From Bettongia penicillata ogilbyi (lineage: Eukaryota; Chordata; Mammalia; Diprotodontia; Potoroidae), in the NCBI GenBank assembly GCA_023548195.1, contig JAJHZJ010000496.1:6270702-6334701 (forward strand): a stretch of 64,000 bases of DNA, in the 5' to 3' direction. The notes beneath the pieces are model-generated. The model saw only the letters and a program-made list of their open reading frames with translations. It did no database searches and was not told the origin of the DNA. This document shows positions 21,745 to 34,259 of this stretch, one piece after another. Position numbers and translations under genes: made by a program. Positions within the stretch are counted from its first letter, which is position 1; each line of letters starts with the position of its first letter.

Positions 21745-22000
21745 CTTTTGAGGTGCTTATCTTTCCCAAATCTCCCTACCATTTCAAAGAAAATCCATAA
21801 ATTGTGACATTTTTGCTCTAGTTTTCACCCAGTAAAAATAGAAATATCCTGAATCATTATGTATTGATCGATTTTCTTGACTAAACCGTGTTGAATGAAG
21901 GACTCTTCACTTTATTTCCTAATGGTGAATGATGGAAATGCCTCTTTTCATGGCACCTGCCTTTGCATTGACAATCCCCTGCATTGAGAATGCCATCACT
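21745..22000. other. Unexplained stretch
   Basis: No repeat or exon recognised between HAL1 copy 2 and the next L2. Confidence 0.4.
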
Positions 22001-22004
22001 CCTT

Positions 22005-22595
22005 ACCTCTAACTCTTGGAGTTCTCTCTTCCTTTAAGAGGTAGCTTGAGCACCCTCTCCTGAATGAAGCTTTTCTTGATCCCCCAACTGCTTGTTTGCC
22101 TTGTCCAAACAACCTTGCATTTAACAAGTTTGAATATACTTGAATTCATTATTTTTCTTTTTGTGAAAAGAAATAGAGCAAGCACGCCTATGTGGCAGAC
22201 ACTGTGCTAAATGCAACATACCATATGTTGTCTCATTTGGTCCTAGGTAGGCGCTATCATGATTCCAACTTTACAGTTAAAGAAACTGAGGCATACAGCA
22301 AATGAGTGTCTTGTCAAAGGTTACCTAGCTAGTATATGTCTGTGGTTGAATTTGAAGTCAAGTCTTCTTGATGCCAATCCCAGTGCTCTATCCACTGCAC
22401 TATCTACCTGCCTCATATCTATTCATATCACCTTTGTTTTCATGTACATTAGAATGCAGATCATTAGTTTTGGTAGTGGTTTGTGGAGGGCAGGAGGCGT
22501 TCATTCAGTGTACTTGTATTCTTCGCATCTAACACAATGCCAGGCTCAAAACTAGCGTATAATAAATATTTAATTGGTGGATTGACTGATCATTG
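22005..22595 (+). mobile_element. L2 3' region interrupted by a SINE
   Basis: The left part has 'tgaatgaagcttttcttgat' near 22060. The right part (22500-22595) has 'acacaatgccaggctcaaaa' and 'aataaatatttaattggtgg'. A minus-strand SINE (22160-22420) lies between them. Confidence 0.6.
22160..22420 (-). mobile_element. Marsupial/MIR SINE
   Basis: 'gcagacactgtgctaaatgc', 'tttacagttaaagaaactga', 'gtcaagtcttcttgatgcca' and 'agtgctctatccactgcact' in inverse order. Confidence 0.78.
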
Positions 22596-22879
22596 GTAAG
22601 CATAGTTCTGAGAAATCAGACTTAGGCAAACTTATACTTGAGAGCATTTCATGGATGCATTTGTGGAGGTGCAAGCGTGCTTGGGCCCCTAGGCAAGCTC
22701 TCTGGACCATCTCACTTTCTGAATTTCTGTTCCAAATGAAATCCTCCTTCTTTTCTCTAAATCTGGGTATTTCATCCCAGTCTAAATGCATCAGCTGTGG
22801 CATGAACTCTTTAGTCTCCATACACCTATGTGCCCATGTGGCAGTGCTCCACCTGAATGGAGAGCATCTCCAGGTGAGT

Positions 22880-23015
22880 TCCACTGTGAGCTCCTTCAGA
22901 GCAGAGACTTTTTGACTTTTCTTTTTATCCCCCCCAACTCTGTTACTGAGTGACCGATACCAAAGTGCCTGGCATGCAATTGGTGCTTGATAAATTGCTT
23001 TCTTGACTTGACTTG
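22880..23015 (+). mobile_element. L2 3' terminus
   Basis: 'actgtgagctccttcagagc', 'aaagtgcctggcatgcaatt' and 'ggtgcttgataaattgcttt'. Confidence 0.75.
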
Positions 23016-23019
23016 ATGC

Positions 23020-24385
23020 CCCTATATTTCTTATATACATCCTTACTACTTGTCTTTATTTTCCATACATTTGTCACAAGAGGAAACTACTTCCATTCTC
23101 TTGACAATACGTGTTTTCCAAGGGAACATGTGACGGGTTCATCTGTTGTCTTTCAATTGATACTAACCTGTCTTCTACCTGGTATACATTTCTCTGATGA
23201 CATATTTTATATCCCTTCTGAATAATTCCTCCTTTTTAATATGCCACATCATGCCCACACTCACCATACTCCCTTCTATTGTCCTTCGGATGAGCCCCAA
23301 CCTCCATTATTTAGACAAAGTAATATTCCATGATATGAAGTCATACATCATCAGAAAACTATTCGACTATTATAAAAATCACTGGTTGTTTAATTTTTTT
23401 CAGGGAAAAACTGGAGGAAAGGGTATCTGTACAATTTTCAAAAGATAGTCCAGCCAACTCTCCTCATTCATTTCTGAGACTGGGTCATTGAATGTAAACA
23501 GTATTTGTCTCAGCTATGGGTACTGATGAAGACCCTCCTTGATCCCCCCCCCCCCACACACACACTGAGCATAAAATAATTTGTGTCTTAACTTTTCAAT
23601 CATAAAATGTGCCTCAACTTGAACTATGAGAGCTAACGTACTCCAGCTGTAGATTCACACATCTCTGGAAATTTAATGAATTTGCTAACTTCTCTGTACA
23701 AGTGTAAGGAAGTAAGGGGTGGAAAGAGCTCATATATCTCTTTGTGGGTTCTGCCTGCTATCAACGAAACAGACTCAGTACATCCTATCTCCTAGGGATT
23801 AAGAACCAGCAGAGAACTAATGGCCCAGGACTATGTGTGTTCTGGGCCATCATTTCCTCCCCATTGGTCATTGATCATTAGGAAATCTTCTGGCCTTGAC
23901 CTTTCTTAAGTAATCTGATTCTGTTAGGAATGGAATTCAGATTCCTACACTGCTGAGAAAGTACTGAATACACCATTTTATTTATATTTTAATTTCAAAT
24001 GAGAGCAGAATCTCTGAGTTAGAAGGGATCATGGAGGGCATCTTGCCCAAAAGGTTAAAGTCACCAAATATCACTTTAGATTGAAAATTAAGTTTTCTGT
24101 GATAGTCAAAAGGTGTGTACTCTTGCTAATTCTTAAGAATTCATTCATCCTATGTAAATTTGCTTTAGGGACAATGTCAATTATTTTATTCTTTGTTGCA
24201 CTTAATTAAAATAGGAAAGTATCAAGTTTTCAAATATTTTATTTGTTAGGAAAACAAACTATGGGAACCTTAAATTTATTTCAAAGAGATTTCTCTAGAA
24301 TTGTGTAGAAGGAACAATGTCTTCAGTATCGTTTGCCCAAGAATGTGCTCATTTTCTTAACAACTATTTCCTATCTAATAATAGC
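23020..24385. other. Mostly unexplained; C/CA tract and a short MIR-like piece
   Basis: A (C)n(CA)n tract lies at about 23546-23566. Near 24000-24055, 'tctgagttagaagggatcat' may be a short minus-strand MIR-like remnant. The rest shows nothing recognisable. Confidence 0.4.
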
Positions 24386-24386
24386 T

Positions 24387-24475
24387 GAAGAGTCAGTGTG
24401 ACCTAATGGATAGAGCATTGGATCTGATGTCAGGAAGACCTGAGTTCAAATTCTGCCTCTAACAACAAGCATTTG
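24387..24475 (+). mobile_element. Marsupial SINE, head only
   Basis: 'gtgacctaatggatagagc', 'attggatctgatgtcaggaa' and 'cctgagttcaaattctgcct'. It stops after the tRNA-like part. Confidence 0.7.
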
Positions 24476-24599
24476 GAGAAATGTGTGAACTCAAGTCCAG
24501 TCTGTTCCAAAAACAATTTTTTGACTTTGGGCAGTAATGGTACTTGGCATTGGCAGGTCAAAATTTTAAAAAAGCCTTTTCCATACCTCATTTCTTCTT

Positions 24600-24870
24600 A
24601 GCCACAGAACATTCCAGTGAGATATAGTACATGTCTTATTCCCTAAAACCTGCTATGTGTGCCCTCTCTCCTCACATGCCTAGTAGCATCCCTGGCTTGC
24701 TGAAAAGCTCAGCTCAGGGTGTCTCATCTCCCCTTATCTTCTTAACAACATCTAATGCCTCTCTCTTCAAATTGTCTTATTTTTATCTTATATTTGAATA
24801 TTCTTACTTATATATATTGTCTTCTGTGATAGAATATAAGCCTCTTGAGGCAGGTATATATAATGAAGAT
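24600..24870 (+). mobile_element. L2 3' region
   Basis: Diverged L2 3' UTR with 'tgatagaatataagcctctt' and 'gaggcaggtatat' near 24827-24858. The terminal module is lost into the AT-rich array. Confidence 0.5.
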
Positions 24871-24889
24871 ATAATCCATTTGTATATAT

Positions 24890-25735
24890 GAAATATACAC
24901 CTCTTTATATGTATGTATATGTTAGAAATACCTTTCCCTCTCTAATATGTATGTATATATACACATATTTAATTACAATAGATTCTCTAATGTATATACA
25001 CATAATTTATATATGTTTAGTTATAATGTAGTCTAATATATACATATATTCTCCTATAATATATATTTTTATACATATATGTATATACTTAGTATATACA
25101 CATGTATGTATGTACATAATTAGTTATAATACAGTTTAATACACTAACATATTCTCTAAAATATATAGTATTCATATACATGTACTATAGGTATATATAC
25201 AGTTATATAGTTTAATATATTCTCATATATGTGTACATATATTTTGTGTGTGCATATATGCATATGTATGTACATATATATAAATGTAGCAATAACATAG
25301 TCTAATACACATACATATTCTCATCTTATATATGTATGTACTTGGGTACATATATGCACATGTGTATGCAATGTAACATTGGCTAATACAGTAATATATT
25401 CGATGTTTATGTATGTGTACATGTATATGTGGATATATATGTTTAGAGTCTAATATACTAACGTATTCTCTCATATGTATGTTTGTGTGTACATATGTGT
25501 GTATGTATTTAGTTATATAGTCTAATACACAAATATATTCTCTAACGTATGCATGTTATATATATTTAGTTTTTGTATATATTTTCATATTTTTTGTATA
25601 TATTTATGTATATATATTTATAATATAGTCTACTATACTAATATATATTCTCTAGTATATATATATGCATGTGCATATATGTATAAAATAAATGTGTATG
25701 TGTATGTATATATACACACGCACATATAAATTCTT
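24890..25735. repeat. AT-rich minisatellite-like tandem array
   Basis: A core like 'tagtctaatacactaacata' plus 'ttctc' recurs at about 25029, 25131, 25208, 25296, 25380, 25446, 25518 and 25626 (steps of 65-109). TATATGTATGTA-type filler lies between the cores. Periodicity and core were read by eye. No open frame of note. Confidence 0.65.
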
Positions 25736-25739
25736 CTTC

Positions 25740-26410
25740 TCCACTGGCCCCATTATACAACTGCTTAAACAACATTCTGACCTCCTCAGCAGCCCTCGTC
25801 CCTGGCCTTCCATGGTTGAAAAACTCTCTCTTAAGTCTCTGGATGCTCCAAGCTGGGTTGAACAGGAAGTGCTTAAATTAGAAACTCCCTTGAACAAAAG
25901 GGTCAGATTTATTTATCTATCTGTTCGGAAAGTCAGAGTGCACAGGTGGGTGGGAAGGAGATAGTGATAATATTCCCCCTAATGGAATGCCAGATACACA
26001 GACTTGGAACTGAAGGTCATTCACATACTAATAGACAGAATTTTTTTTTTTTCCTGGTGATATGACAAAGTGTTCTAGTGCTATGCACAGACTACAGAAA
26101 AAGGGCCTTCAAAGCACTAACTGCAGTAATAAATAATTATGTCTTATGGGTGTCTGATTTCTACAGCTCCAAGTTCAGACTTAAAAATAGAATTAGGTAC
26201 AATATGTAGGATTTGATGGGAATGTAGACCTGTAACTCTGAGTCTGGAGATAGAGACTTGGAAGTCATCTATATTACTAAAATCATGGAAGTGAATATAA
26301 ACCTAAGGAAAGAATGGAGAAAGAAAAAAGAACATCGGGAAACCCCTACTAGTTTAATTGTAAACCTGGATAGGGAGGGTGGGTGGAAGGAGACAGAGAG
26401 ACAGAGAAAG
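25740..26410. other. Unexplained stretch
   Basis: A T run at 26041-26052, otherwise no recognisable repeat. The open frames carry no family signature. Confidence 0.4.
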
Positions 26411-26414
26411 AAAG

Positions 26415-26640
26415 GAAAGAACGATTTAGTAAGTGTTTATCATGTGGCAGGAACTGCACTGGGTATACAAATACAACTTATGATCCCTGACCTCATGAAG
26501 CTTATATCTAGTAAGGGAAAACAACACGTAAAAAGGTAGCCAGAAAATGAGGAGGGGTGTGAGAGTTAGATAAATTGGGATAGTCTGGAAAGTGACGGAT
26601 TGGTCAGGTTTAAAGTATGTCTGGCACGAGTGCTCCCTCA
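26415..26640 (-). mobile_element. L2 3' region
   Basis: 'tagtaagtgtttatcatgtg', 'ggaactgcactgggtataca', 'gatccctgacctcatgaagc' and 'ttatatctagtaagggaaa' are the inverse L2 terminus. Diverged L2 DNA may go on to about 26860. Confidence 0.7.
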
Positions 26641-26869
26641 AATGGAGGTTCTGGGAGGATCTCCCAAATCAAAGGACATCGTAGTAGAGATGGAGGTGTT
26701 GATAGTGAAGAAGGCTTCCGGAGCAGAGTAGAAAGGTCATTCAGGGGATAACGTAGTCCAGGCTTGAAGGAAAGGTACACCTAGACTGTGGAAAGACTAG
26801 GAAGTCTAGATTAGGAGTTCAGATTTTTATCTTACAGACCACACCAAAATATCTAAGTACTGGAAATTA

Positions 26870-27540
26870 GCCGCTTTCTTAATTCTTGCTTCATCGTTAC
26901 TGGTTTTGCCAAATCCTACGCACCCTCAAGGTGCTTGCTCATGTTCTCTTTCCATGAGGAATTTCCCAATTACTGTTGCCCACACAGATCATTCTGTTCT
27001 CTGGATTTCTGTGACACATGTGAGCAGTGCCTCTAATTTGGGGAACTGAAATGCATAGAGGCTTACTTGACAGTTTAACCAGTTCATGTCCTGTCTACTC
27101 AACTGCATTCTTTCAAGGCCAGGAACTATATATTAGATTTATTTTTGGAAATAGATTTGTGGCTTGTTCCTGTTGATGGTGACCAGAGTCACATAGTAGG
27201 AGTAAATCTAATAATTGTCTTAATAATTGATGGACTAGGAAAAAACACCTGGGTTCAAGAATCTACTCTTGTAATTTAGTTAGAGATAGTAGGTGCCATG
27301 TGCTGCTTTTACCTAGTGGTTTCACCTTTTACAATCAAAGTCTTCTTTTTTGTAGCTACATACTGTCCTTTGGAAATCTGTAATATTTCCCAAGAGATAC
27401 TGTCCTGCCCTCAGCTGCTGATGGTACATCCTTCTGAATGTTCTATCTCATTCCAATTGGACCCATCTCCCAGTTGTCTCCTCTCCCACCTTCTTCTTTT
27501 TTTATTCTTGTCTTGTTTCTTTTTCTTTTCCTACTTCTCA
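26870..27540. other. Unexplained stretch with pyrimidine-rich end
   Basis: Nothing recognised. 27470-27535 is C/T-rich. Confidence 0.4.
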
Positions 27541-27544
27541 AAGG

Positions 27545-27835
27545 TCTGATCACAGAGTCACAGGATCATGGACCTTGAGTGGAAAGTTCATCTATTAAAA
27601 ACTTCATTTTGGAGAGCTGAAGTGCTTTTCCCAAGGCTGCAAATCAATCTCAAGAAGTATTTATTAAGCACCTGCTAAGTGCTGAGAATATTATACAAAA
27701 ATGAATCAATCCTTGTCCTCAAGAAGCTTCCATACTAACAAGGTGATAGAACACATCTAGGTTGTGAGTGGCAGAGCCAGGATTACAGCCAATATTTTCT
27801 GACTTTGAATTCAGTGTGCTTTCTATTCCCCCAAA
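27545..27835 (-). mobile_element. MIR-like SINE split by an L2 tail
   Basis: Left part: 'cacaggatcatggaccttga' and 'cccaaggctgcaaat' (to about 27645). Right part: 'ggttgtgagtggcagagcca' and 'attcagtgtgctttctattc' (27758-27830). The gap holds an L2 3' end. Confidence 0.6.
27645..27752 (-). mobile_element. L2 3' end nested in a MIR
   Basis: 'gaagtatttattaagcacct', 'gctaagtgctgagaatatta' and 'ccttgtcctcaagaagctt'. Confidence 0.7.
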
Positions 27836-27839
27836 CAAC

Positions 27840-28245
27840 CTTTCAGATATCTGAAAATGACAGTGTAATTTATGTTTCTGTGTGTGGATGAAATAACTTC
27901 TTTTCAAGCTGTGCAGAGAAACACTAATACCACCACACGTCTATTACCCAATACGCTCCCTTGCTCAATATTGAAATTCATCTAACCACTTCGGTTGTTT
28001 CTTGGGAAGTCAAAGGACCACAAATCAGTGAAAAGTTCACAAATCAATCTGTACTATTGGCCCTATTTCACACTTCTACCTCTCCTCCCCAATCCCCTGC
28101 TATTTTTTAATATGTGAAAGTAAATATTAAAGAACAGACAGCATGGAAAATCATTGGACTTTACCCCTCCATCTACTAAAAACAGTAGACTCATTTACAG
28201 CACTGCCATCCACACCCATATGATCCTATTTTTTATGTTCCAATA

Positions 28246-28284
<39 letters not shown>

Positions 28285-29155
28285 TTTATGGTACTTACTA
28301 CTAAGCCTACTTCCCCTATTGAGTTTACTGTTTGTTGAGAAGCCAAGAATAAATAAAACAGGAAATCATTCAGTTTCTTCTTACTTATGCCCAAAATGTA
28401 ATGAGAATATAGGCTGAAAGTAAATCTGCAAATCTGGCACTCAACAGAACCCACAACCTTCATACACACACACACACACACACACATGTACATACATACA
28501 TACAAACATACACACAACATTCCTTGACAACTGTTCTCTGCAAACCCTCATAGTTATGAAACTTAATGATGAATTAGTAGTTTTTGAATGCTGGAATTCA
28601 AGTTTGTAAACTTTATGAGTAAAGTCTTGAAAAACTCTCTTGTATTTTTTAAATCATTCTTTTGATTGATCTATGTAGCCCGTGAATAATAGGACTCAAC
28701 TTCCCTCATATCAGAATTCTTATTTTTCTTAATGCCCTTTTCTGTTTATTTTCAGGAATTAATAACATATTTTTCATCCACAGTGTTGTGTTGAGGGCCA
28801 TGGATGGAAATAATTCAGAATCTGAACTTTAGGATACAATTGAAAAATCATGTGGGTGGAAAGTATATTTTCCATATTTTCTTTCCTTCCTCCATTCTAG
28901 GTGACAGACCTTAATTTTTTGGTACCAGTTTTTGAAACCTGCTAAGTTCCATATTTTTTTTTTGCCTAGGCTCTCATAAATAAGATGATCTCTTGTTAAC
29001 TTTTTAACTATCTTCATTTTGAATGGATCAGAAGTGGCAATGATAAATAAACACAGAACTAGCTATGTTTGCCCCCATGGTGGGGGATAGATCAGGGGCC
29101 ATCAGTGAAGTCCCCACCTTGTCCCCAACCCAAAATGGTAATGAGCATATTCTGT
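27840..29155. other. Mostly unexplained; two microsatellites
   Basis: A (TG)n tract lies at about 28247-28281 and a (CA)n/(CATA)n tract at about 28464-28515. The rest has no recognised repeat or exon. Confidence 0.5.
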
Positions 29156-29159
29156 TGAA

Positions 29160-29260
29160 TGAATGGATGAGGAAATGAATGAAAAAATTATTAAGCATGT
29201 GCTAAGCATTGGAATAAAAAAAAAGTTACAGAACCCCTGTTCTCTTGTGGTTATCAGAAG
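29160..29260 (-). mobile_element. L2 3' end
   Basis: 'aaaattattaagcatgtgct', 'aagcattggaataaa' and 'acccctgttctcttgtggtt'. Diverged. Confidence 0.5.
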
Positions 29261-29724
29261 GTGAAAGAAGGAAAGAAATTCAATCAGGAAGATACATACT
29301 TCCATACATACATATACTTACCTAGATGCATATGCATATACTTATTTGTATACATGTGTATATATAATACATAAAGATATGTTATATATACATATATAAA
29401 TGATTGCTCTCAGTAAAAGAGTGAACCCAAAAGAGAAAAGCACATATGTCTGGAGAAATACAATTATAGTCTTGAATTAAACATAATTCAGAATCCTGCA
29501 TATTTCAGAGAAGGGAAGCCCATATGAGGAGAAGAGGCAAGATAGGGAAGACTTTGAAATCTCCCAGCAGGGTTTGGGGTTATAGGATCATAGATTTAGA
29601 GCTTGAAGTGGTCTACCATCTTCTTGCTATGTGACTTGCCACAAAGGGTGTGCTGGAACTGACTCAGACACTCAGAAGAGCGAATTCTATTTTCAGTGGG
29701 AGCCTTTATGCCCCAGAAGTCAGC

Positions 29725-29837
29725 AAATATATATATAAATATATATATATATACACATATGTATATATTAAATATAACATATGTATATATATATTTGTGT
29801 GTATATGTACAATATAATATTATATATATATATATTG
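29725..29837. repeat. (TA)n-rich microsatellite
   Basis: Alternating TA with TG and CA interruptions. 29310-29400 is a similar but weaker AT-rich patch. Confidence 0.9.
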
Positions 29838-29859
29838 CTTTAACTCTCAAAGCTTAAGA

Positions 29860-31940
29860 AAGTGATGGATAAGATATTAAAAATCTATATTAAACTTAAA
29901 AAGGTATCATGAATATTCCCCCCTAGAGTCCCCTGCCCACCCATGAGAGCTGGTTGTTAAATATTGTCATCATAGCCCTATCAGTTCGAGGTCTACAAGT
30001 AAAGTCTGAAGGAGAACTCAGCAACTGTTCTGGAGGAGAGATTTTTGCTCTGCTATGGATGTAAACCAACTTTCGTATTCTATGTGATGTGGTGATGTTC
30101 CATCCAAGAGGGGAAGCAGGGAGGCTTACAGGGAAATAACCTCTGTCATTTCCATAGATCTTAACCTCTTAGGATGACATTTTTTAAACTGGGCATCCAT
30201 GCATAAGATGAAAACTCCTCTTGAGGAGGAAGTGAGGAACTCTTGCATTACCAATGCACGTTGGCATTCTACAACTTAAAGAGTAACCTAGAACCAATCT
30301 TGCCCAAGATTATCTAGCTAATAGGTGTCAGAGTTAGGTTGTGAAAACATTTGGCCAGACCTCTATTTATTGCTGCCTCTATAATTATGAAGTTTTCTCA
30401 ATGACTGCCTTCACAAAATGACACATTTTGGGCTTTTTTAAAGAGTTCAGATGACTGTGATAGCATCTCAAATAAATATGACTTCCTTAACTTATGAGCT
30501 GATGAGGATGGGGCTTGGGAGTATTCTCTTTTCATCAGATTTTCTTTTTAAAATTTAGACATCTTACACTTGTTGGAATTAAATGATCAATATATCTGCA
30601 TGTCTTATTAATTACTTAATGAGACTTATGCAAGTTGTTAATATACTGTAAAGACAGAGGATATAGATATGATTGAAAGCTTAGCTCAAGGAAGGATCTA
30701 GATCAGTGAATTGTTTTAAAAGGAAATATCTCCAACTGTACACGTTTAGGGCCCTTGTTAATGATTCCTAAGAAGACAAGTAAAGAAAATAGATGTTGGA
30801 TTTTTTGTTTTACTTTTTCTCTCTATGGCTTATTTTGGTAGGAAAACACAGAAGATCACGGAACTACTGGGTTTGTGATATGGGAGTCGAGGATGCCTTC
30901 TCTCTTGGACATGACTTTAAAAGGCCAAGTCCTCATTCAAATAGAGATCATTCTTAAAAGTGATCCATCTTCCCTTTCAGTCCCCAACATATTCCATGAT
31001 TCAACTCCTTAGATTATGGGAAAGAGACAAAGAAAAACAGGACCTCTAGTCCCGTCCCCTCCCCATCTGCTGGCTACTTTCTGTACTTTTTAAAAAAAAT
31101 GTTCAAACTCCCAGAGAGACTCATTATAAAGCTGAGATTGAAGTAAGTAATTAATTCATGAAGGTTGATACTGGTGTTTGATGCACTAGAGACTCCCCAT
31201 TCATCTGCTCAAGTGTGAAACGAATGCTACAGACTAAGAGAATCAGAGTGGGAGATGACAAGCCAGAGACTTGGTACATATTGAACAATATATAAATTTT
31301 AAAAATGCCATCCATTTGTTAGAAAACTGGTCTTAATTGGAAACATTTCAGGAGAAAAAAAAAGATTTAAAAAAAGATCTTTCAGCTTAGTGGAGACACG
31401 CCATACTTCCCAGAGACTAGTATAGGGGGTGAAGAGCTGTGACCACAAACCCACAAGAGAGCCTCAATGCAGTGATGATTTTTTAAGGATTTATATTTCA
31501 TGTCTCATTAGGAACTGCCCCTCCAACTAGTCCCAAATTTCTAAGACTTCTTTGTGGAGTATTAATTATGTCATAAGAAATGACTCCTTGGAGAGTTTTC
31601 TCCTGGAACATTTAGTGTGCATACTCCTCAGTTAAAAAAAAAAGTTTCTTTTGAGGATTGTTGATCTTCTGTTATTTCACATGTACTTCACAAATACTCA
31701 GGAAAAACATTCTGGTTCCCCTCCTGTTATAATTCTGTATTTTATTTATTGTTTTTTTTTAAGTAGGCTTTTTTAAAAAAATAGATTTTTAAAAAGTTTT
31801 TTTAATAGATTTTGATATGAGTGGATCTGTAGTTTCCCTGATGGGCCACTTGTTCCACTAATGCCTATCTCAGCCCATCCTGAATGACATTTGTCCAAGT
31901 CCATTCAACACACTGGGACTTTCTTCTAATTATCCTGATT
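29860..31940. other. Long repeat-poor stretch
   Basis: Apart from a weak minus-strand SINE-like remnant at 30285-30385 ('cccaagattatctagctaat') and A/T runs near 31355 and 31750-31800, nothing is recognised in 2 kb. It could hold conserved non-coding DNA. Confidence 0.4.
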
Positions 31941-31945
31941 TTACA

Positions 31946-32192
31946 TGATCGGGACAACTAGGTGGTGCAATGGTTAGAACTCCAAGCCTGAAGTCAAGAA
32001 GACTCATCTTCTTGAGTTCAAGTCCAGTCTCAAATACCTACTACCTAGGCATGTCATTTAACTCTTTCTGCCTCAGTTTCCTCATCTTTAAAATGAGCTG
32101 AAGAAGGAAATGGTAAACTATTCCAGTGTCTTTGCCAAGAAGATGGGACCATAAAGAGTCATACGTGACTGAAAGTACCAGAGAACAACATG
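31946..32192 (+). mobile_element. Marsupial SINE, near full length
   Basis: 'acaactaggtggtgcaatgg', 'cttgagttcaagtccagtct', 'gcctcagtttcctcatcttt', 'aatggtaaactattccagtg' and 'tctttgccaagaagatggga' appear in order, ending near 'gtgactgaaagtacc'. Confidence 0.88.
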
Positions 32193-32424
32193 ACATGAAT
32201 ATCTGTGCCACTTACGTTTCTCCTGTTGTGGCCTACCCACCTTCTTTGGCAGTGTTATATCTCCCTTTTGACATCCTTTATGCTACAGTTTTTGGTCAAG
32301 AATATGTTGCAGCCTGCTGGAGATCACTACGCTTTTCTTCTTCTCTTCTTGTGATTTCAACAACAGGCTCATTTGCCCAGTATCTCCCTGCTGTTCCTGA
32401 ACCCAGAGCCCTGGTGGCATGTAA

Positions 32425-32570
32425 CAAAACCATTAACAAATGACCTTTCTATAGTGCTTTATAGTTAACAGAACTCTCTGAATATCTTACCTCACTCAAG
32501 CCTCACAGTAACCCGGGGAAGGAGGGATGTCAGATTGTATAATTTCCATTTTGCAGATTCAGGTACTGAA
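32425..32570 (-). mobile_element. MIR-like SINE, partial
   Basis: 'ctatagtgctttatagttaa', 'cactcaagcctcacagtaac' and 'tttccattttgcagattcag'. Confidence 0.6.
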
Positions 32571-32769
32571 ACAAACAAACAGAAAAAGATGCTTTGGCAT
32601 CAGTTGAATTTGTCTCACTTCCACTGCTTGCATATTTCATTGGAATCCATCTTGTTGACAAAAATAGTACCATAACATTTTCCCACACCCACCTGCTTCC
32701 TTATCCCAGCTTTCCTTTATGTAGGTCCCAAATCAGTCTTCCTTGTGCATGGAATTTGACCAAAGGCTT

Positions 32770-32885
32770 TTAAAGCCCTGGATCTTTGGCTGAAAGTGAC
32801 CATAGTGGCCATATCATTTAGTGCTCTGCTTTTATAGATGGGAAAAATGGGGTCTAGGAAGTTTAAGTGATATATAGCTACTAGT
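32770..32885 (-). mobile_element. MIR-like SINE, partial
   Basis: 'tgaccatagtggccatatca', 'cttttatagatgggaaaaat' and 'gaagtttaagtgatatatag'. Confidence 0.45.
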
Positions 32886-32904
32886 ACTGGTGCTACTACC
32901 ACTA

Positions 32905-33250
32905 CAACCACCACCAATTTATTTATCACTAAAGTCTACCAAGTATTTTACACTATATTAACAATATCTTACATGATCTTCACAATGATCCTGAGAGGTA
33001 GATATTATTATGATGTCTATTTTATAAATTGGGAATCCAAGGCAGACAAAATATAAGTGACATACCCAGAGTAACACAGCTAGTAAGTGTTTGAGTTCAT
33101 ATTTGAACTCAGGTCTTCCTGGATTCCAGATCTTACTCAATCCCTTGTATCATCTAGCTATCTCTAGGCATATGGTAAACCTACTGTTAGAGGTAGGATC
33201 TTAACCCATATCCTGTGACTCCACAGCCTGGTCCTCCTTCCACTGTATCA
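32905..33250 (-). mobile_element. Marsupial/MIR SINE plus extra MIR end
   Basis: 32905-33165 has the complete inverse order: 'tcttcacaatgatcctgaga', 'acacagctagtaagtgtttg' and 'ttgaactcaggtcttcctgg'. 33180-33250 ('cctgtgactccacagcctgg') looks like the end of another MIR copy. Confidence 0.75.
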
Positions 33251-33269
33251 TATATGACCCCCTTCTACT

Positions 33270-33600
33270 CATATTTGTTCAATGGATTCCTATTATCAAC
33301 TGAAGAAGACCCATATGACAGTGTGTCATTCAAGGCTCGCCATCATCAGAACCCAGTCACTTTAGACTTTATATCATATTATTGCCTTGTCCTTGTAATA
33401 TGTCCTAATCAACTGGATTATTGGGCATCCCCTTTAAATGCCTCATGTGCTTCCACTTCTGTTTTTTTTTTCCATTAACTCTTATTTTGGAATGTTCTCT
33501 ATTGTCCCCAAGCCCCCATATCAATGTGTTGAAATTTCACCCATCCTACAAGATTCTAGTTCTTCAGTTAATTTTTTTTGTTATTATGGCCGTAATGAAT
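33270..33600 (+). mobile_element. L2 3' region, diverged
   Basis: 'caatggattcctattatcaa', 'ttattgccttgtccttgtaa' and 'attttggaatgttctctatt' follow the order of the L2 RT end and early 3' UTR. The terminus is missing. Confidence 0.5.
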
Positions 33601-33779
33601 ATGAAATAAAATTACCATTTTCAAAAAGAAAGTAAAATTTAAAAAAAAGGATCATACACAAAATGACTGATCTCTGTTACATACAGTTTTCTTTTCAAAG
33701 GGTATAATCAGTTTAATATGTAACTTGCAAAGCTGTCCTGCTTGTCTGTGTTTCCTCTGACCTTCCTTCTGTTGTATTC

Positions 33780-33975
33780 TCTGCATGAAAAAAAAAAATG
33801 CAATCACGCCCTTTTTTTGGTCAGGGTGGGAGGTATTAACACTTTGGCTTGCCTCTTCTCCTTCCCACGTCTCCCTACCTTCAATGAGTACACAAAAAAG
33901 AAAAGAAAACTCTTATAACAAATATAAGAAGTCAAGAAAAACAAATTTCTACTTTGGTAAAACCCTGTTCAAATG
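33780..33975 (+). mobile_element. L1 3' UTR fragment
   Basis: 'aactcttataacaaatataa' and 'gaagtcaagaaaaacaaatt' match the module at 4861-4895 in the longer L1 3' UTR. Confidence 0.55.
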
Positions 33976-34235
33976 CCACGTCGTCTCTCAACCTTGCCTG
34001 TTCTCTTTCCTCACTTTTCTCTCCCCAGGCAAACATTCAACCTTCATCCCTGGACCTTGGGCATAATTCTTGGTCTTTTCCTATCCACTTGTCCTAATCT
34101 AATTGACGGCACAGTTACCTCTGTGTCAGACCATCTTACTGGATTGACAGTTCCCTAAGGGCAGAGTTCATGGCTTCCTCATCTATACATCTCCTCCACA
34201 ACTAACCCTGGACCCTAAATATACTGTTGGTGAGT
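33976..34235 (+). mobile_element. Possible L2 3' UTR
   Basis: 'gacagttccctaagggcaga' near 34146 resembles the L2 'gagggcaggga' block, and 'caaatgccacgtcgtctctc' the block before it. Weak. Confidence 0.35.
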
Positions 34236-34259
34236 TGGATTTCCAGAGCTGTCACCTTG

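Noticed and set aside
22570..23040. 156-codon open frame on the minus strand
   Set aside because: It overlaps an antisense L2 terminus and unclassified DNA, with no family signature.
24890..25735. AT-rich array as a centromeric satellite
   Set aside because: Less than 1 kb, with units that vary in length, embedded among ordinary interspersed repeats.
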